Origin: Haloarcula hispanica ATCC 33960
Lineage (GTDB): Archaea; Halobacteriota; Halobacteria; Halobacteriales; Haloarculaceae
NCBI RefSeq assembly: GCF_000223905.1
Contig: NC_015948.1
Location: 1,240,001 to 1,304,000, forward strand
Direction of reading: 5' to 3'
Length of the DNA stretch: 64,000 nt
Shown: positions 1 to 9,110 of the stretch, piece after piece
Position numbering within the stretch: position 1 is the stretch's first letter
Layout of the letters: each line of letters starts with the position of its first letter
Position numbers and translations under genes: made by a program
Notes under the pieces: model-generated
Databases searched by the model: none
What the model was told of the DNA's origin: nothing
The model's input: the letters and a program-made list of their open reading frames with translations, nothing else

Positions 1-500
1 GCGAGGGCTCTATCGTCGGCTCGATCGGCGTCGTCGGCTCGCGGGTCAACGCCAAGGAACTGGCAGACCGCCTGGGCCTCTCCTACGAGCAGTTCACCGC
101 CGGCGAGTACAAGGACGCCGGCGTGCCGTTGAAGGAGATGACCGAGGACGAGCGCGAGTACCTCCAGGGTATCGTCGACGACTACTACGATCAGTTCATC
201 GACACCGTTGCCGAGGGCCGCGAGATGGACGCTGAGACGCTCAAAGATACCGAAGCGCGCATCTTCCTCGGCGACGAGGCGGAAGAACGTGGGCTCGTCG
301 ACCGGCTCGGCACGCGTGATGACGTCGAGGCGAGCCTGGAGCAACGGCTGGGCGAGGCTGTGACAATCAAGGAGTACGAACCCGAGCGCGGCCTGACCGG
401 CAAACTCCGCGGAGGCGCACAGCAGGTCGCCTTCGCCCTCGGCGCGGGTATCGCCGGCGTCGCCGACGGCGATATCGAGGGCCTCTCCTTCCGGCGATAG
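1..500 (+). CDS. sppA: Signal peptide peptidase SppA, C-terminal part
   Basis: This is a partial gene; its start lies before the window, and the readable frame begins at base 3 (165 residues to the stop). SppA is a membrane-bound serine/lysine protease that degrades left-over signal peptides and membrane fragments. The visible part opens with the family segment GSIGVVGSR, which follows the catalytic serine (outside the window). It then contains EYKDAG, whose lysine (codon 111-113) matches the catalytic lysine of the family, and the conserved MTEDERE stretch. The C-terminal region IFLGDEAEERGLVDRLG is typical. A T-rich run just after the stop may help end transcription. Confidence 0.88.
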   Translation, partial: EGSIVGSIGVVGSRVNAKELADRLGLSYEQFTAGEYKDAGVPLKEMTEDEREYLQGIVDDYYDQFIDTVAEGREMDAETLKDTEARIFLGDEAEERGLVDRLGTRDDVEASLEQRLGEAVTIKEYEPERGLTGKLRGGAQQVAFALGAGIAGVADGDIEGLSFRR

Positions 501-510
501 CTCGGGAGGT

Positions 511-517
511 TTTTTAT
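511..517 (+). promoter_or_regulatory. TATA element of the DUF373 gene
   Basis: A T/A-rich TTTTTAT element lies about 27 bases before the GTG at 541. That is the spacing expected for a leaderless haloarchaeal transcript, so it supports the GTG start. Confidence 0.45.
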
Positions 518-540
518 TCGGGGACCGCCTTCGCCGTAGT

Positions 541-1662
541 GTGACTACGCTGGTGGTGTGTATCGACAGGGACAGTCCGGCCGCAGCGGCGTGTCCCGTC
601 GTCGGCCGCGACGCCGTCGAGTCACTCATCACGCAGACGGGCGTCGTAGACCCGGAAGACAGCCGGGTCAACTGTTTGCTGGAAGGGCTCGCGGTCGCGG
701 ACGAACTCGAAGCCGAGGGGTCCTCGCCGGTGCTTGCCGTCGTCGGCGGCGGGAGCGACAGTGTCGGCTCGGACCGGGAGATCGCCAGCCAGATCGACGA
801 CCTGGTCGCCAAGCACGACCCGGACTCCGCGGTCGTCGTCGTCGACAGTGCCGACGACGAGCGGCTGGTTCCCATCATCGAGAGTCGCGTCCAGGTCGAC
901 GCCGTCGACCGGGTCGTCGTTCGTCAGGCCCGCGACATCGAATCCACGTACTACCTGCTCAAGCAGTTCCTGGCCGACGAGGAACTGCGCAAGACGGTGC
1001 TGGTCCCCGTCGGGATCATCATGCTCGCGTTCCCGCTGTTGCTCGTCGTCACCAGCCCGACCATCGCCGTCGGCGCTATCGCGGCCGCCATCGGCGTGTT
1101 CCTCATCTACAAGGGACTGGGTATCGACGCATACCTCTCCCGACTTCCCAGCCAGACCCGGGAAGCCCTGTACTCGGGACAGGTGTCGCTCGTGACCTAC
1201 GTCGTCGCCGCCGGCCTCTCGCTCGTCGGCATCTTCGCCGGCGTGCTGGGCGTCTCGGCGGTCGGCGATATCAGCCCCTTCCTGCTTGCGAACCGCTTTG
1301 CCTTCGCGTCCGTGCCGTGGCTGACCGGCGCGGCGCTGGCCGCTTCGCTCGGTCGCCTGCTGGACGAACTCATCCAGCAGGAAGGGGTCCGGAGCGCGTA
1401 CGTGAACCTCCCCTTCGGTGCGGTCGCGGTCGGGCTGGTCGTTCGCGGCTTTTCTGCGTACTTCCTCGAACGCGGTGGCGTGTTCGAGCCGTTTCAGGTG
1501 CCGGAGACGAACCTCGGCATCGTTCAGGTCCAGGGGTTCATACTGGAGGCGGGGACCCGCCTCGGGCTGTTCATCCTCGCAGGTATCCTCATCAGCATCG
1601 TCGGCGTCCGGGTGGCGACCTACGTCAGCCACACCGATATCGAGGACGAACTGGTGGAATAG
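541..1662 (+). CDS. DUF373 family membrane protein
   Basis: A conserved archaeal protein of unknown function (373 residues, GTG start). The N-terminal 145 residues are soluble and look like an alpha/beta domain (TTLVVCIDRD, then AVVVVDSADDE). The rest carries about six hydrophobic segments, beginning with LVPVGIIMLAFPLLLVV near residue 157 and ending with FILAGILISIVGVRV near residue 345. I recognise the pattern of a cytoplasmic DUF373 domain followed by a membrane bundle. The GTG start fits the TATA element upstream, giving a leaderless message. The gene lies between sppA and dph6 on the same strand, but nothing here shows a shared job. Confidence 0.85.
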   Translation: MTTLVVCIDRDSPAAAACPVVGRDAVESLITQTGVVDPEDSRVNCLLEGLAVADELEAEGSSPVLAVVGGGSDSVGSDREIASQIDDLVAKHDPDSAVVVVDSADDERLVPIIESRVQVDAVDRVVVRQARDIESTYYLLKQFLADEELRKTVLVPVGIIMLAFPLLLVVTSPTIAVGAIAAAIGVFLIYKGLGIDAYLSRLPSQTREALYSGQVSLVTYVVAAGLSLVGIFAGVLGVSAVGDISPFLLANRFAFASVPWLTGAALAASLGRLLDELIQQEGVRSAYVNLPFGAVAVGLVVRGFSAYFLERGGVFEPFQVPETNLGIVQVQGFILEAGTRLGLFILAGILISIVGVRVATYVSHTDIEDELVE

Positions 1663-1697
1663 ACAGCGATTTACGCCGCCGCCGGCTACCGGCGGCT

Positions 1698-2417
1698 ATG
1701 ACAGACGGCGCGTGGGTTTCGCTGTTCTCCGGCGGCAAAGACTCCTCGTGGGCGTTGTACCGGGCACTGGAACGGGGCCACCCTGTCGAACATCTGGTGA
1801 CGGTCCACCCGGAGGGCGACTCCTACATGTACCACGTTCCGGCGACTCGACTGGCCCGCCTGGCCGCCGAGAGCATCGGTATCCCACTGGTGGAAATCGA
1901 GCCCGATGACTTCGAGGCCGACGACGTGCTCGACTCCGGCGACCAGGGCGACGCCGAACTCGAACCGCTGGAGGCCGCGCTACGCGAACTCGACGCCGAA
2001 CTGGACGGCGGCATCACCGGCGTCACCGCTGGCGCAGTCGAGAGCGAGTACCAGACGACCCGCATCGAATCGATGGCCGACCGCCTCGAAGCCAACGTGT
2101 TCGCGCCGCTGTGGCAAGAGAACCCACGCGACCTCGCCGACGCGATGCTCGACGCCGGCTTCGAGATACGGATCATCCGCGTGGCCGCCTACGGGCTCGA
2201 TGAGTCCTGGCTGGGTCGCACGCTCGATGCCGACGCGCTCGACGAACTGGAGGCGCTCAACGACGAGTACGGCGTCCATATTCTCGGCGAAGGCGGCGAG
2301 TTCGAGACGCTCGTCACCGACGGGCCACACATGGACCGCCGGATCGAACTGGAGTACGAGACGGAGTGGGACGGCAGTCGCGGGACGCTACAGATCGAAG
2401 ACGCGTGGCTGGCGTAA
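1698..2417 (+). CDS. dph6: Diphthine--ammonia ligase (Dph6-like ATP pyrophosphatase)
   Basis: Probably catalyses the last step of diphthamide synthesis on translation elongation factor aEF2, amidating diphthine with ammonia and ATP in the cytoplasm. The 239-residue protein begins with the PP-loop SGGKDSSWALYRA (residues 10-22). It also has EYQTTRIESMADRL and GEGGEFETLVTDGP, both characteristic of the ATP_bind_4/Dph6 family. The ATG at 1698 was chosen because the PP-loop follows at once. A much longer open frame runs upstream of it, but that part is out of phase inside the DUF373 gene. The annotation as Dph6 is by family; the amidation itself is not tested. Confidence 0.85.
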   Translation: MTDGAWVSLFSGGKDSSWALYRALERGHPVEHLVTVHPEGDSYMYHVPATRLARLAAESIGIPLVEIEPDDFEADDVLDSGDQGDAELEPLEAALRELDAELDGGITGVTAGAVESEYQTTRIESMADRLEANVFAPLWQENPRDLADAMLDAGFEIRIIRVAAYGLDESWLGRTLDADALDELEALNDEYGVHILGEGGEFETLVTDGPHMDRRIELEYETEWDGSRGTLQIEDAWLA

Positions 2418-2445
2418 TCGGGAGAATCAAGACGGCTAGGCGGAG

Positions 2446-3414
2446 TCAGTCGCCGTTCGTCAACTGTGTGTGTGCGCCGATGAGCGCTCCGGCGAGGTCC
2501 AGACTCTCGACCTGCGTATCCCGGTCGATAATCGACTCGCGGATGTCCGAATCGAGGATGGTCGTGTCCGGGAACACGATGGTGCCGTCGAGGCTGGAGT
2601 TGACGATTTCTGCCCCCGAGAGGACGTGGACGTTCTCGCCGAGCGTGGTGTTCTCGATGGTGGCGTCCTCTGCGACGACGTTGTCGCCGTCGAGTTCCCA
2701 CGCGACGGCCTCCAGATAGCTTTCGGGCGTCCCGATGTCGTACCAGGCGTCGTCGAAGGTGAACGCCCGGACCGGACCGTCGTCGACGAGCCACTGGATG
2801 AACCAGCCGGGTTCGTCGGGGTTGTTTCCATCTTCGAGATACTCGTTGAAGCGAATCGCATCGGCCGGGAACGCGTAGCAGGCAATCGAGACGAGCGTGC
2901 TGTTGGGGTCGTCGGGCTTCTCTTGAAAGTCCGTGACTTCCTCGCCGTCCAGTTCGATGAGGCCGTAGGAACTCGCCTTCTCCCGCGAGCCGACATCGTA
3001 GGCGGCGAGCGTGGGGTCGCCGTACTGCTCGAAGTAATCGACGAAATCGGCGATGTCGAAGCTGATGAGGTTGTCGCCGGCGATGACCAGCAGGTCCTCG
3101 TCGCCGAGCCCCTCCCGGTCGACCAGTTGGGCGAGCGCGCCGACGACGCCGAACTTCTCGTCCTCTTCGGCGGTTTCCTCGACGGTCAGGGACGGCTTCT
3201 CGAAACTACTCGCGGCGATGTGGTCCCGGAAGTCGTCGGCAAAGCGCTGATTCGTACTGACGAACACGTCCGAGATGCGATCGTCCTTCTCCAGTTCGCC
3301 CAGAATCCGGTCGATGACAGTCGTCTCACCGACTGGAAGCAGCATTTTGGGCCGGTTCTTGGTGACAGGCCAGAGCCGGGTGGCGTACCCGCCTGCGAGG
3401 ACAATCGCTTTCAT
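2446..3414 (-). CDS. NDP-sugar pyrophosphorylase (nucleotidyltransferase)
   Basis: Transfers a nucleotide to a sugar-1-phosphate, supplying an activated sugar for glycoprotein or glycolipid synthesis. The 322-residue protein opens with MKAIVLAGG and the signature YATRLWPVTKNRPKMLLPV. It has a family-typical AGDNL metal-binding segment and DAWYDIGTPESYLEA near residue 230. After about residue 240 comes a left-handed beta-helix tail with hexapeptide-like repeats (ATIENTTLGENVHVLSGAEI). The ATG at 3414 was chosen over an in-frame start 39 bases upstream because the fold begins right there. Glucose-1-phosphate and dTTP or UTP are likely substrates, but the sugar cannot be read from sequence. Confidence 0.88.
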   Translation of the reverse strand: MKAIVLAGGYATRLWPVTKNRPKMLLPVGETTVIDRILGELEKDDRISDVFVSTNQRFADDFRDHIAASSFEKPSLTVEETAEEDEKFGVVGALAQLVDREGLGDEDLLVIAGDNLISFDIADFVDYFEQYGDPTLAAYDVGSREKASSYGLIELDGEEVTDFQEKPDDPNSTLVSIACYAFPADAIRFNEYLEDGNNPDEPGWFIQWLVDDGPVRAFTFDDAWYDIGTPESYLEAVAWELDGDNVVAEDATIENTTLGENVHVLSGAEIVNSSLDGTIVFPDTTILDSDIRESIIDRDTQVESLDLAGALIGAHTQLTNGD

Positions 3415-3498
3415 GTCCGGAAGCAGACAACCAGAATACAAGTTCTTTTTCATCGGCTGGACCGCGGCACTTATCGGTGGCCCGCAGTATCACCTCGT

Positions 3499-4146
3499 AT
3501 GACTGGCGACGACACCCCGGCCGACGCGGAGGCCGGCGACGCGAACCTCACAGAGAAAATCAACCAGACGAACGTCGACAAGCGCATTGCGAGCCTGGAA
3601 GCGGCCTACGACGAGGTTCCGGTCACCGAGGAGGCCTTCGAGCTGTCGCCCGACGAATACGCTGACGTGTTCGCTGCGACACGCGGGACCGGCTACTCCG
3701 GAAACAGCGTCGTGTTCGTCACTCGGGACGGCTCCGAGTTCCCGGAGCTAAGCGACCAGATACCCGATCAGGCGGCCGGCGACACCCGCAACCGCGTTCT
3801 GCTGGTGCTGGGCCGCGGCGCTGATATGTGGGCGCTGCCGGGCGGCGGCAAAGGCGACGAATACGAATCGGTACAGGGGACCGCCGTCCGCCGCGTCAAC
3901 GAACAGACCGGCATCCGCTGTACGGTCTCCGGCGTCGCAGAGGTCGTTCACTCGAAGTACTATCCGGATACCGACGCACAGGGGTCGGTACACACGCTAG
4001 ACATCTACCTCGAAGCGGAGTACAAGAAGGGAAGCCTCGATGTGGACGAGTCGGAACTCGTTGGAGCGGCGTGGTTCGCGGAGCCGCCCGAGCGGCTCAC
4101 GCCCGGTGCCGAAGAACGGTTTGCAGCGTTGCTCGACGACGAGTGA
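3499..4146 (+). CDS. Nudix-fold protein with a degenerate Nudix box
   Basis: A 215-residue protein related to Nudix hydrolases, which cleave nucleoside diphosphates linked to another group. The first 100 residues are charged and not recognised. The Nudix region runs from RNRVLLVLGRG to about residue 190, with the box near residues 115-137 (GKGDEYESVQGTAVRR followed by VNEQTGI). In the canonical REUXEE core, the second residue here is R instead of E, and the second E of the EE pair is Q. Two of the usual metal ligands are therefore missing. It may have altered chemistry or serve as a binding protein. It is divergent from the sugar nucleotidyltransferase. Confidence 0.75.
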   Translation: MTGDDTPADAEAGDANLTEKINQTNVDKRIASLEAAYDEVPVTEEAFELSPDEYADVFAATRGTGYSGNSVVFVTRDGSEFPELSDQIPDQAAGDTRNRVLLVLGRGADMWALPGGGKGDEYESVQGTAVRRVNEQTGIRCTVSGVAEVVHSKYYPDTDAQGSVHTLDIYLEAEYKKGSLDVDESELVGAAWFAEPPERLTPGAEERFAALLDDE

Positions 4147-4171
4147 ATCCGGGCCCGGGACGAGAAGCCGA

Positions 4172-4561
4172 TTAGTGTTCGACTAACTCCACGAGCACCC
4201 CGCCGGTCGTCTTCGGATGGAGAAAGGCCACGTCGTGTCCCCACGCGCCGGGCCGCGGCTTCTCGTCTATGAGGTCGATGCCGCAGTCACTGACTGTCTC
4301 TAGCGCGGCAGCGATGTCGTCTGTCTCCAGGGCGACGTGATGGATACCCGGGCCGTTGCTGTCGAGATATCTGGGAATCGCGCCGTCGGCGTCCGGCAGC
4401 GGTTCCAACAGTTCGAAGTACCCGTTGCCCATCTCTAGAAACGTCACCTGCAGGCCGTCGAACGTCTCCTCGTGGACGACCGGTGTTTCGAAAGCCTCGG
4501 CGAACAGTTCCACGAGCGGAGCGGCGTCGTCAGTTGCGATACCGGCGTGGTCGAATCGCAT
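4172..4561 (-). CDS. mce: Methylmalonyl-CoA epimerase
   Basis: Interconverts (S)- and (R)-methylmalonyl-CoA, feeding the mutase. The protein is 129 residues, the usual size, and is a VOC (glyoxalase-fold) protein with two beta-alpha-beta-beta-beta halves. Metal-ligand regions are visible: FDHAGIAT at the start (His), HHVALETDD in the middle (His) and GGVLVELVEH at the end (Glu). It is followed downstream by nothing on its strand and preceded by the mutase large subunit 81 bases upstream on the same strand, so the two are likely co-expressed. In the methylaspartate cycle and in propionate use, it turns carboxylated propionyl-CoA into the mutase substrate. Confidence 0.9.
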   Translation of the reverse strand: MRFDHAGIATDDAAPLVELFAEAFETPVVHEETFDGLQVTFLEMGNGYFELLEPLPDADGAIPRYLDSNGPGIHHVALETDDIAAALETVSDCGIDLIDEKPRPGAWGHDVAFLHPKTTGGVLVELVEH

Positions 4562-4642
4562 GGACGGCCGTACACCGGGGTAGCTTATAATTCTGGAGCA
4601 CAGATGGCTCGAAAACAGGACGGTCCCGCGTTTCGACCGACC

Positions 4643-6325
4643 TTACATCGACGAACCGGGCTGGTACTCGCCGAACACGTCCCGGAGCACGTCACACACC
4701 TCGCCGGTCGTGGCGTACACCTTCACGGCGTCGATGATGTAGGGCATGACGTTCTCGTCGCCCTCGGCGGCCCCCCGGAGCGCGTCGAGTTTCGCCTCGA
4801 CGGCCTCCTCGTCGCGCTCCTCCCGGACGGTAGCCACGTTGTCTTGCTGGGCCTGTTCGACGGCCTCGTCGACCTCTTCGATGTCCTGTTCTCCTTCTTC
4901 TTCGACCTGATACTCGTTGACGCCGACGATGATGCGCTCGCCGGCCTCCTGTTCGCGCTGGCGCTCGAAGGCCACGTCCTGGATCTGGCGCTGGACCCAC
5001 TGCTCCTCGATGGAGCGGCGCATCCCGCCGCGGTCGTCGACCTCCTCGATGAGGTCGCGGGCCTCGGCTTCGAGTTCGTCGGTCAGCGACTCGACGTAGT
5101 AGCTGCCGGCTAACGGGTCGATTGTGTCGGCCGCGCCGGATTCGTGGGCGAGTATTTGCTGGGTCCGCAGCGCAGTCCTGACAGACTGCTCGGTCGGCAG
5201 GCCGATGGCCTCGTCCTTGCCGTTGGTGTGGAGGCTCTGGGTCCCGCCGAGGACCGCCGCGAGTGCCTGGTAGGACACGCGGACGACGTTGTTCTCGATC
5301 TGCTGGGCGGTCAGCGTCGAGCCGGCGGTCTGAGTGTGGAACTTCAGTTGCTTGGACTTGGGGTTCTGGGCGTCGAAGCGCTCGTCCATGATTTTCGCCC
5401 AGAGGCGACGCGCGGCCCGGAACTTCGCCACCTCCTCGAAGATGTTGTTGTAGGAGGCAAAAAAGAACGACAGTTGCGGGGCGAACTCGTCGACATCGAG
5501 GCCGGCCTCGATGGCTGCCTCGACGTACTCGATGCCGTCCCCCAGCGTGAACGCGATTTCCTGAGCAGCCGTCGAGCCGGCCTCGCGGATGTGATACCCC
5601 GAGATGGAGATGGTGTTGAAATTCGGCGTCTCGGCGGCGCAGAACTCGAAGATGTCGGTGATGAGCCGCATCGACGGCTCCGGCGGGTAGATGAACGTGT
5701 TCCGGGCGATGTACTCCTTGAGAACGTCGTTCTGGATGGTCCCGCGGAGTTCCTCGCGGTCGACGCCCTGCTTGTCGCCGACGGCGATGTACATCGCCAG
5801 CAGCACCGACGCGGGGGCGTTGATGGTCATGCTGGTCGACACCTCGTCCAACGGGATGCCGTCGAACACGGTCTCCATGTCGTCCAGCGAGTCGATGGCG
5901 ACGCCGGTTTTGCCGACTTCGCCGGCAGCCATCGCGTGGTCGGAGTCGTAACCCATCTGGGTGGGCAGGTCAAAGGCCATCGAGAGCCCAGTCTGGCCCT
6001 GGTCGAGTAGGTAGTTGAACCGCTCGTTGGTCTCCGTCGCAGTTCCCATCCCGGCGTACTGGCGCATCGTCCAGAGTCGGCCTCGATAGCCGGTCGGATA
6101 CACGCCGCGGGTGTACGGTTCCTGGCCGGGGAAGCCCAGATCCTCTTCGTAGTCGAGATCGGAGATGTCTTCAGGGGTGTACAGACGGTCTACTTCGTGT
6201 CCCTCGGTGTCCGTGGTGAACGTCTCCTTGCGTTCGCCAAAGCGGTCGACGGTGGGCTGGACGTCGTCTTCCTCCCACTGAGCCTTCGACTCCCGTATCT
6301 CTTCCAGCTCGTCGGGGTCAAACAT
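4643..6325 (-). CDS. mcmA1: Methylmalonyl-CoA mutase, large (catalytic) subunit
   Basis: Adenosylcobalamin-dependent isomerase turning (R)-methylmalonyl-CoA into succinyl-CoA. The 560 residues contain only the TIM-barrel catalytic part: [15 protein letters not shown] (CoA and substrate tyrosine region), [26 protein letters not shown] (active-site His), and [15 protein letters not shown]. The cobalamin-binding domain is absent. As in other archaea, it must come from a separate small subunit, which is not in this window. The ATG at 6325 was chosen over one 48 bases upstream because [12 protein letters not shown] is the usual haloarchaeal beginning. It lies just upstream of mce on the same strand. 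It links this part of the window to the methylaspartate operon 41 kb away. Confidence 0.92.
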   Translation of the reverse strand: MFDPDELEEIRESKAQWEEDDVQPTVDRFGERKETFTTDTEGHEVDRLYTPEDISDLDYEEDLGFPGQEPYTRGVYPTGYRGRLWTMRQYAGMGTATETNERFNYLLDQGQTGLSMAFDLPTQMGYDSDHAMAAGEVGKTGVAIDSLDDMETVFDGIPLDEVSTSMTINAPASVLLAMYIAVGDKQGVDREELRGTIQNDVLKEYIARNTFIYPPEPSMRLITDIFEFCAAETPNFNTISISGYHIREAGSTAAQEIAFTLGDGIEYVEAAIEAGLDVDEFAPQLSFFFASYNNIFEEVAKFRAARRLWAKIMDERFDAQNPKSKQLKFHTQTAGSTLTAQQIENNVVRVSYQALAAVLGGTQSLHTNGKDEAIGLPTEQSVRTALRTQQILAHESGAADTIDPLAGSYYVESLTDELEAEARDLIEEVDDRGGMRRSIEEQWVQRQIQDVAFERQREQEAGERIIVGVNEYQVEEEGEQDIEEVDEAVEQAQQDNVATVREERDEEAVEAKLDALRGAAEGDENVMPYIIDAVKVYATTGEVCDVLRDVFGEYQPGSSM

Positions 6326-6424
6326 GGACGGATTGTCGGACGGCGGAGGCTTAAGGGTTCTTAAATCCTTCACGGTTTGTAATGCATCCCGTCACGATAC
6401 GGCAGCGCGCTGTTCCGAGGTGGG

Positions 6425-6432
6425 TTTATATC
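6425..6432 (+). promoter_or_regulatory. TATA element of the FKBP isomerase gene
   Basis: TTTATATC lies 26 bases (centre to A of ATG) before the ATG at 6454. This decides the start in favour of MPIEPGDG and a leaderless message, rather than the longer frame that begins at 6382 upstream of the element. Confidence 0.55.
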
Positions 6433-6453
6433 GTCGGTATCTATCGAGGACGT

Positions 6454-6927
6454 ATGCCAATCGAACCGGGAGACGGCGTCACCATCGAGTACGTCGGCCG
6501 CTTCGAGGACGGGAGCGTCTTCGATACGTCACGTCCCGAAGTCGCCAGAGAGCACGGACTCATCGAGGCACAGGGCGTCGAGGCGAGCGAGTACGCACCG
6601 CTTTCCTTCACCGTCGGTGCAGGGGATATCATCGAAGGGATCGACGAGGCCATCGTCGGAATGACTGCGGGTGAGGAGGCCACTGTCACGGTGCCTCCGG
6701 CGAAAGCCTACGGGGAGTTCCAGGCCGACCGCGTCCGCGAGTACGACCCCGAGACGTTCGAGGGTATGGTCGGAAAAGAGCCGGAGGTCGGGCTCCACGT
6801 CGAGGCCGAGAACGGCCTGCACGGGGACGTGACTGCGGTCCGTGACGACGCTGTCGAGGTGGATTTCAACCACGAACTGTCCGGCAAGACGCTCGTGTTC
6901 GATATCGAAGTCGTCGACGTCAGATAA
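6454..6927 (+). CDS. FKBP-type peptidyl-prolyl isomerase (SlyD-like)
   Basis: A cytoplasmic proline isomerase and folding chaperone. The 157 residues show the FKBP start GDGVTIEYVGRFEDGSVFDT, then FTVGAGDIIEGIDEAIVGM. The flap-like insert (residues 82-135, with AKAYGEFQADRVREY) places it with archaeal and SlyD-type FKBPs. The end is ELSGKTLVFDIEVVDVR, the typical closing strand. The start is set by the TATA element just upstream. Neighbours are convergent or divergent single genes, so it probably forms its own unit. Confidence 0.9.
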   Translation: MPIEPGDGVTIEYVGRFEDGSVFDTSRPEVAREHGLIEAQGVEASEYAPLSFTVGAGDIIEGIDEAIVGMTAGEEATVTVPPAKAYGEFQADRVREYDPETFEGMVGKEPEVGLHVEAENGLHGDVTAVRDDAVEVDFNHELSGKTLVFDIEVVDVR

Positions 6928-6946
6928 TCCGTCCGTCGTCGGATAA

Positions 6947-7531
6947 TCAGTCGCCCGTGTCGTACTTGTAGGTCGCTTCGTCGGGATCGATGCCGAAGTC
7001 CTCGGGTCCCTCCTCCGGCTCGGGTTCCTCGGACTCGCCGGCACTGGCCTGCTTGAACCGTTTGCGGAGGTGCCCCGGTACTTCGAAGCGGTCGATGGCC
7101 ACCCGGAGCGGCACCGCGTCGGGCTGGATGTTCTCCTGTTTGGTCGCGAGCCGGTCCCGGAGCCGGTCGGGGAGTTGCGCCGGTTCGATGCGCTCGAAGC
7201 CGAACTGCGAGAGATACTCCGAGGCGTTCGTCAGCGAGTAGACTGTGTCGAACCCCTCGTCGCCCGCGTACTCGACCAGGCGCTCGATGACGTGTGCGCC
7301 GACCCCCTGGTTGCGCCACTCCGGCAGCACGCCGATACTGGTCAGTTCACAGACGGACTCCTCGTCGCCCTTGTGGATACGGATACGGCCGAAGCCCGCC
7401 TTTTCGTGGCTCTCCTCGTCGATAGCGACGACGTAGTCCCGGGATCTGAAAGCCGTCTCGTCCAGCCCCATCTCCTCGATACGGTCGAGCAACCAGACTT
7501 CCTCTCGGTTTTTCGCATCCCGGACGTACAT
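6947..7531 (-). CDS. GNAT family N-acetyltransferase
   Basis: A 194-residue acetyl-CoA-dependent transferase. The core GNAT fold covers residues 1-130: the beta-4 strand CELTSIGVLPEWRNQGVGAH carries the acetyl-CoA pyrophosphate loop (R-N-Q-G-V-G-A). LTNASEYLSQFGFERIE is the late beta-bulge region typical of ArgA-like and YdaF-like enzymes. The last 60 residues form a charged tail rich in Glu and Pro, seen in haloarchaeal members. The substrate is unknown. It stands alone, convergent with the FKBP gene and divergent from the HTH-10 regulator. Confidence 0.85.
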   Translation of the reverse strand: MYVRDAKNREEVWLLDRIEEMGLDETAFRSRDYVVAIDEESHEKAGFGRIRIHKGDEESVCELTSIGVLPEWRNQGVGAHVIERLVEYAGDEGFDTVYSLTNASEYLSQFGFERIEPAQLPDRLRDRLATKQENIQPDAVPLRVAIDRFEVPGHLRKRFKQASAGESEEPEPEEGPEDFGIDPDEATYKYDTGD

Positions 7532-7639
7532 ACTCGAAAGTTAACTGCCGCAGTCAAAAGGGTTTGCGGCGTAACTGGCACGGTCGAGTTACGTAGCGGA
7601 TAGGCAATCACTAAGAGAGTTCAACATGATTGATTACCC

Positions 7640-8344
7640 ATGATCTCGCTCGAGATGGACATGGTCCAGTACGACTGTCCGTATATCGACACAACACGGG
7701 ACTACGAAGTGTCGTTTCTGGCCAAGCAGTGGGATTTCCACCCTGTCGAGCGGGAGTTGGAGACGCGGATCATGGTCAACGGCGCAGACCGGGAGGAACT
7801 GGATCGCGGGCTGAACGCGCTCGAAGCACACGACCACATGGAGTCCTATCAGCTCCTCCGCCGGAAAGGCGACCTGGCGCTCATCCGCTCACGAATCGAC
7901 GAGACGAACGCGATGAGCGTCATCCGCGACCACAGCGGCTACATTACCGGGCCGTTCCGCATCCGGAACGGGTCGGAAATCTGGCACGTCGGCTTCGATA
8001 CCGAACGCGTCGCGGAGGGCACCCTGTCTGAACTGGAGCGGGACAACGACTACACCATCCGGTCCCGCGAATCGGTCGACCTCGAAGACTACTACGACCT
8101 GCTGCAGAACATCGACTCGGCAAAGCGGCTGGTCGATGGCTGCCGGGAGCTGTCGGATGTGGAGCGGGACACGCTGGAGAAAGCCGTCGAGGGCGGCTAC
8201 TTCGACACGCCGCGGGACGCCACCCTGTCGTCGCTCGCCGAGGAGTTCGATGTCTCTAAGATGGCTATCTCGAAGAACCTCCGGCGCAGTCAGCGGAAAA
8301 TCCTCGACCGCGTCACGACGGCGATGAACGACGTGACCGAGTAG
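7640..8344 (+). CDS. HTH-10 (Bat-type) transcriptional regulator
   Basis: A haloarchaeal DNA-binding regulator of 234 residues. The C-terminal HTH_10 domain is clear: LSDVERDTLEKAVEGGYFDTPRD then LAEEFDVSKMAISKNLRRSQRKIL, about residues 165-225. The N-terminal half is the partly conserved sensor-like region found in Bat relatives (residues 1-150). No GAF, PAS or receiver domain is present, so this is the short form. What it senses and controls cannot be read. It lies beside the Liv operon (convergent end to end), but regulators of this class often act on distant genes. Confidence 0.85.
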   Translation: MISLEMDMVQYDCPYIDTTRDYEVSFLAKQWDFHPVERELETRIMVNGADREELDRGLNALEAHDHMESYQLLRRKGDLALIRSRIDETNAMSVIRDHSGYITGPFRIRNGSEIWHVGFDTERVAEGTLSELERDNDYTIRSRESVDLEDYYDLLQNIDSAKRLVDGCRELSDVERDTLEKAVEGGYFDTPRDATLSSLAEEFDVSKMAISKNLRRSQRKILDRVTTAMNDVTE

Positions 8345-8372
8345 GCCACCGATCCGGCGCTCCGGTTTTCTG

Positions 8373-9110
8373 CTACTCCGTACCGCTCCCCTGCATCAAT
8401 TTCTGGATGTCTTCGTCGGCCGCCAACTCCTCCGGGTCGCCGCTGGCGACGATGTCGCCCCGTTCGATGACGTACAGGCGGTCGACGACATCGGGGACGT
8501 GCGTGACGTTGGACTCCGCGATGAGCACCGCGATGTCGCGGTCGTTAATCTCCCGGATGTAGCGTTTGAGGCTCTCGACGACGACCGGGGCTAGCCCCTC
8601 CAGCGGTTCGTCGAGGATGAGCAGGTCGGGCTGAAGCGCTAGCGCCCGGCCAATAGCGACCATCTTTGCCTGGCCGCCACTGAGGTTCTGGACCTTCGCG
8701 TCCCGGCGGTCGTCGAGTTCGGTCAGCACGTCGTAGACGCTCTCGATGACCGCGTCCTCGTCGTCGATACCGCGGGCCTTCCCACTGGTCCAGATGGGGA
8801 GCCGGAAGTTTTCGTCGACAGTCATCCCGGTGAACAGCTTCCGGTCCTCGGGCTGGTAGCCGATGCCCCGCTTGGGAATCAGCTCCGATCGGATGTCGGT
8901 CAGCTCCTCGCCGCGGAACCGGACCGAGCCGCTCCAGACTGGCGTCAGGCCCATGATGCCCCGGAAGGTACTCGTCTTGCCGGCCCCGTTCCGGCCGACG
9001 AGGCCGACCGCCTCGCCGGCGTTTACGTCGAGGTCGACGTCCTCGGTCACCTGAAACCCCTCGACGGCGGCGTTGAGACCGCGGACGGACAGCAGGGCGT
9101 CGCTACTCAT
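8373..9110 (-). CDS. livF: Branched-chain-type ABC transporter ATPase LivF
   Basis: Second ATP-hydrolysing subunit of a Liv-family (HAAT) importer, 245 residues. Walker A is GLVGRNGAGKTST (near residue 37). The signature is NLSGGQAKMVAIGRAL, and Walker B is PDLLILDEPLEGLAP. The EGLAP continuation is typical of LivF. The ATG at 9110 overlaps the end of livG by 8 bases, so the two are translationally linked; a GTG six bases upstream is a weaker option. It is the last gene of the operon. The substrate is probably an amino acid or small carboxylate, judged only from neighbours. Confidence 0.92.
   Translation of the reverse strand: MSSDALLSVRGLNAAVEGFQVTEDVDLDVNAGEAVGLVGRNGAGKTSTFRGIMGLTPVWSGSVRFRGEELTDIRSELIPKRGIGYQPEDRKLFTGMTVDENFRLPIWTSGKARGIDDEDAVIESVYDVLTELDDRRDAKVQNLSGGQAKMVAIGRALALQPDLLILDEPLEGLAPVVVESLKRYIREINDRDIAVLIAESNVTHVPDVVDRLYVIERGDIVASGDPEELAADEDIQKLMQGSGTE

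Noticed and set aside
558-1697. Long open frame in front of dph6, reading through the DUF373 gene
   Set aside because: It is arginine-rich and proline-rich in a way typical of a wrong frame of GC-rich DNA, while the DUF373 frame has a recognisable product.
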